Below are positions 13,471 to 14,142 of a DNA stretch of 14,142 bases, in pieces. Made by a program: the position numbers and the translations under genes. Source of the DNA: CAZVAR01 sp964625225. Lineage in GTDB: Bacteria; Pseudomonadota; Alphaproteobacteria; JAJUGE01. The notes under the pieces are model-generated. The model saw nothing but the letters and a program-made list of their open reading frames with translations, made no database searches and was not told the DNA's origin. Location of the stretch: NCBI GenBank assembly GCA_964625225.1, contig CAZVAR010000101.1:1-14142 (forward strand), read 5' to 3'. The stretch's first letter is position 1; every line of letters starts with the position of its first letter.

Positions 13471-13988
13471 GGTGTCGGAAGCGAATGGGCCCGCATCATG
13501 CCGGATCGGCTCGGAACAAGACAGGGATCCGATGCAGTAAACCGTGCCTTACGATAAGACTCCTGCCCGGCCTGGCATTGCCTTTTCCTACTCCATCCGG
13601 TTCTTATACTTTCGATAATTGTATCCCATCCGGACCGGCCGATGCGCGCAATTGCGCACGCCGCCTGCGCGGAAGAGGAAGATCGCTGCGCCCCGCCCGT
13701 GCCCGGCCGCCGGCATCGTCCACGGGACCGCCCATCTTTTCACGGCCTTCGGCGTGCCCAAATAACCGGTCCGGGGCGGAACCGCAGACCCGGGCAGCAC
13801 GGGCGGGCGCGCGCCGGCCGTATCCCCGGAGCCGCGCCCGTGCCGGGCGCCCGCGGGGCGCTGCGCCCGCCGGCTTGCAGGCGGGCGCCGTGCTGCGTAT
13901 TGATGCGCCGCTCCGGACCGTTCCGACGGGCCGCGGCCCCGCGGCTGCGGACGGCATCGGCGCGGCGGCGCGACCGAGACGGGCCGAA
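13471..13988. other. Gene-free stretch between the lipoprotein gene and tRNA-Ser
   Basis: About 520 bp with no credible gene: the open frames are Arg/Ala/Gly-rich shadows, some running through the tRNA. An unusually AT-rich patch at about 13579-13628 includes TATACT (13605-13610) and the 8-mer CCATCCGG twice (13593-13600, 13626-13633). It could hold a promoter for either strand, but I cannot fit a -35/-10 pair with normal spacing. A 12-bp palindrome GCGCAATTGCGC lies at 13646-13657. Confidence 0.45.
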
Positions 13989-14076
13989 GGATGGGTGGCA
14001 GAGCGGTTGAATGCACCGGTCTTGAAAACCGGCGACGCGCAAGCGTCCGTGGGTTCGAATCCCACCCCATCCGCCA
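13989..14076 (+). tRNA. tRNA-Ser (anticodon TGA)
   Basis: A complete type II tRNA with encoded CCA. The acceptor stem is GGATGGG (13989-13995) with CCCATCC (14066-14072), then discriminator G and CCA (14074-14076). The anticodon stem is CCGGT/ACCGG around loop CTTGAAA, giving anticodon TGA (14023-14025), which reads UCA and related serine codons. The long variable arm GACGC-GCAA-GCGTC (14034-14047) is diagnostic of the serine/leucine/tyrosine class. The T arm is GTGGG-TTCGAAT-CCCAC (14049-14065). Discriminator G agrees with serine. The last 66 bp of the window after it show no gene or terminator. Confidence 0.98.
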
Positions 14077-14142
14077 GAACTCTCTCCGAGGTTGTCCACG
14101 GTAATCCGGAAAACCCGCGAAAAACCTAGCCTTCTGGCAGAT

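Noticed and set aside
13646..13657. 12-bp palindrome GCGCAATTGCGC
   Set aside because: A single short palindrome in GC-rich DNA with no partner site, spacing or adjacent promoter; not enough to call an operator.
1..14142. CRISPR arrays, insertion sequences, phage genes or toxin-antitoxin pairs
   Set aside because: I saw no regularly spaced repeats, transposase motifs, terminal inverted repeats, integrase or toxin-antitoxin-like small gene pairs on either strand.

Overview
This window looks like chromosomal DNA from a high-GC alphaproteobacterium, probably of the Rhodospirillales type. That placement is an inference from the roughly 70% GC, the G/C-ended codons, the NDH-2, tandem-UspA and class III cyclase families, and an FNR/FixK-type site; no single marker proves it. 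The left edge cuts into leuB. The right edge lies just past a complete tRNA-Ser(TGA).

Layout. 1-434 (+) is the 3' end of leuB. 769-1164 (-) is a small DUF962/Mpo1-like membrane protein, divergent from 1292-2677 (+), a type II NADH:quinone dehydrogenase. The latter overlaps by 4 bp a DUF1440/YagU-like membrane protein (2674-3231). 3359-4561 (+) is a class III adenylate cyclase. After a gene-free stretch with an FNR/FixK-type palindrome come a tandem universal stress protein (4931-5755) and a CBS-CBS-BON protein (5836-6528). Two small proteins follow: a single-pass membrane protein (6535-6753, -) and a DUF2188-like protein (6976-7209, +).

7687-9439 (-) is a tightly overlapped three-gene operon of two paralogous DUF1538 membrane proteins and a PII-like regulator. 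This is the most interesting unit. DUF1538 pairs have been reported as two-component Na+(Li+,K+)/H+ antiporters (UmpAB), and the co-encoded PII suggests control by nucleotide or metabolite binding. Its sampled base composition is lower in GC than its neighbours.

After a 577-bp gene-free region with several possible hairpins come a possible 66-residue ORF (10017-10217) and a large P2-type cation ATPase (10287-12983). Its M5, M6 and M8 segments lack several ligands of classical Ca2+ pumps. A lipoprotein gene (12962-13456, -) overlaps its 3' end tail to tail. A gene-poor stretch then leads to tRNA-Ser.

Theme (inference): apart from leuB and the tRNA, much of the window concerns membrane energetics, ion transport and sensing of adenine nucleotides: NDH-2, cyclase, USP, CBS-BON, PII with DUF1538, and the P-type ATPase. 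This would fit an energy or low-oxygen stress neighbourhood. No insertion sequence, phage gene or CRISPR array is visible.
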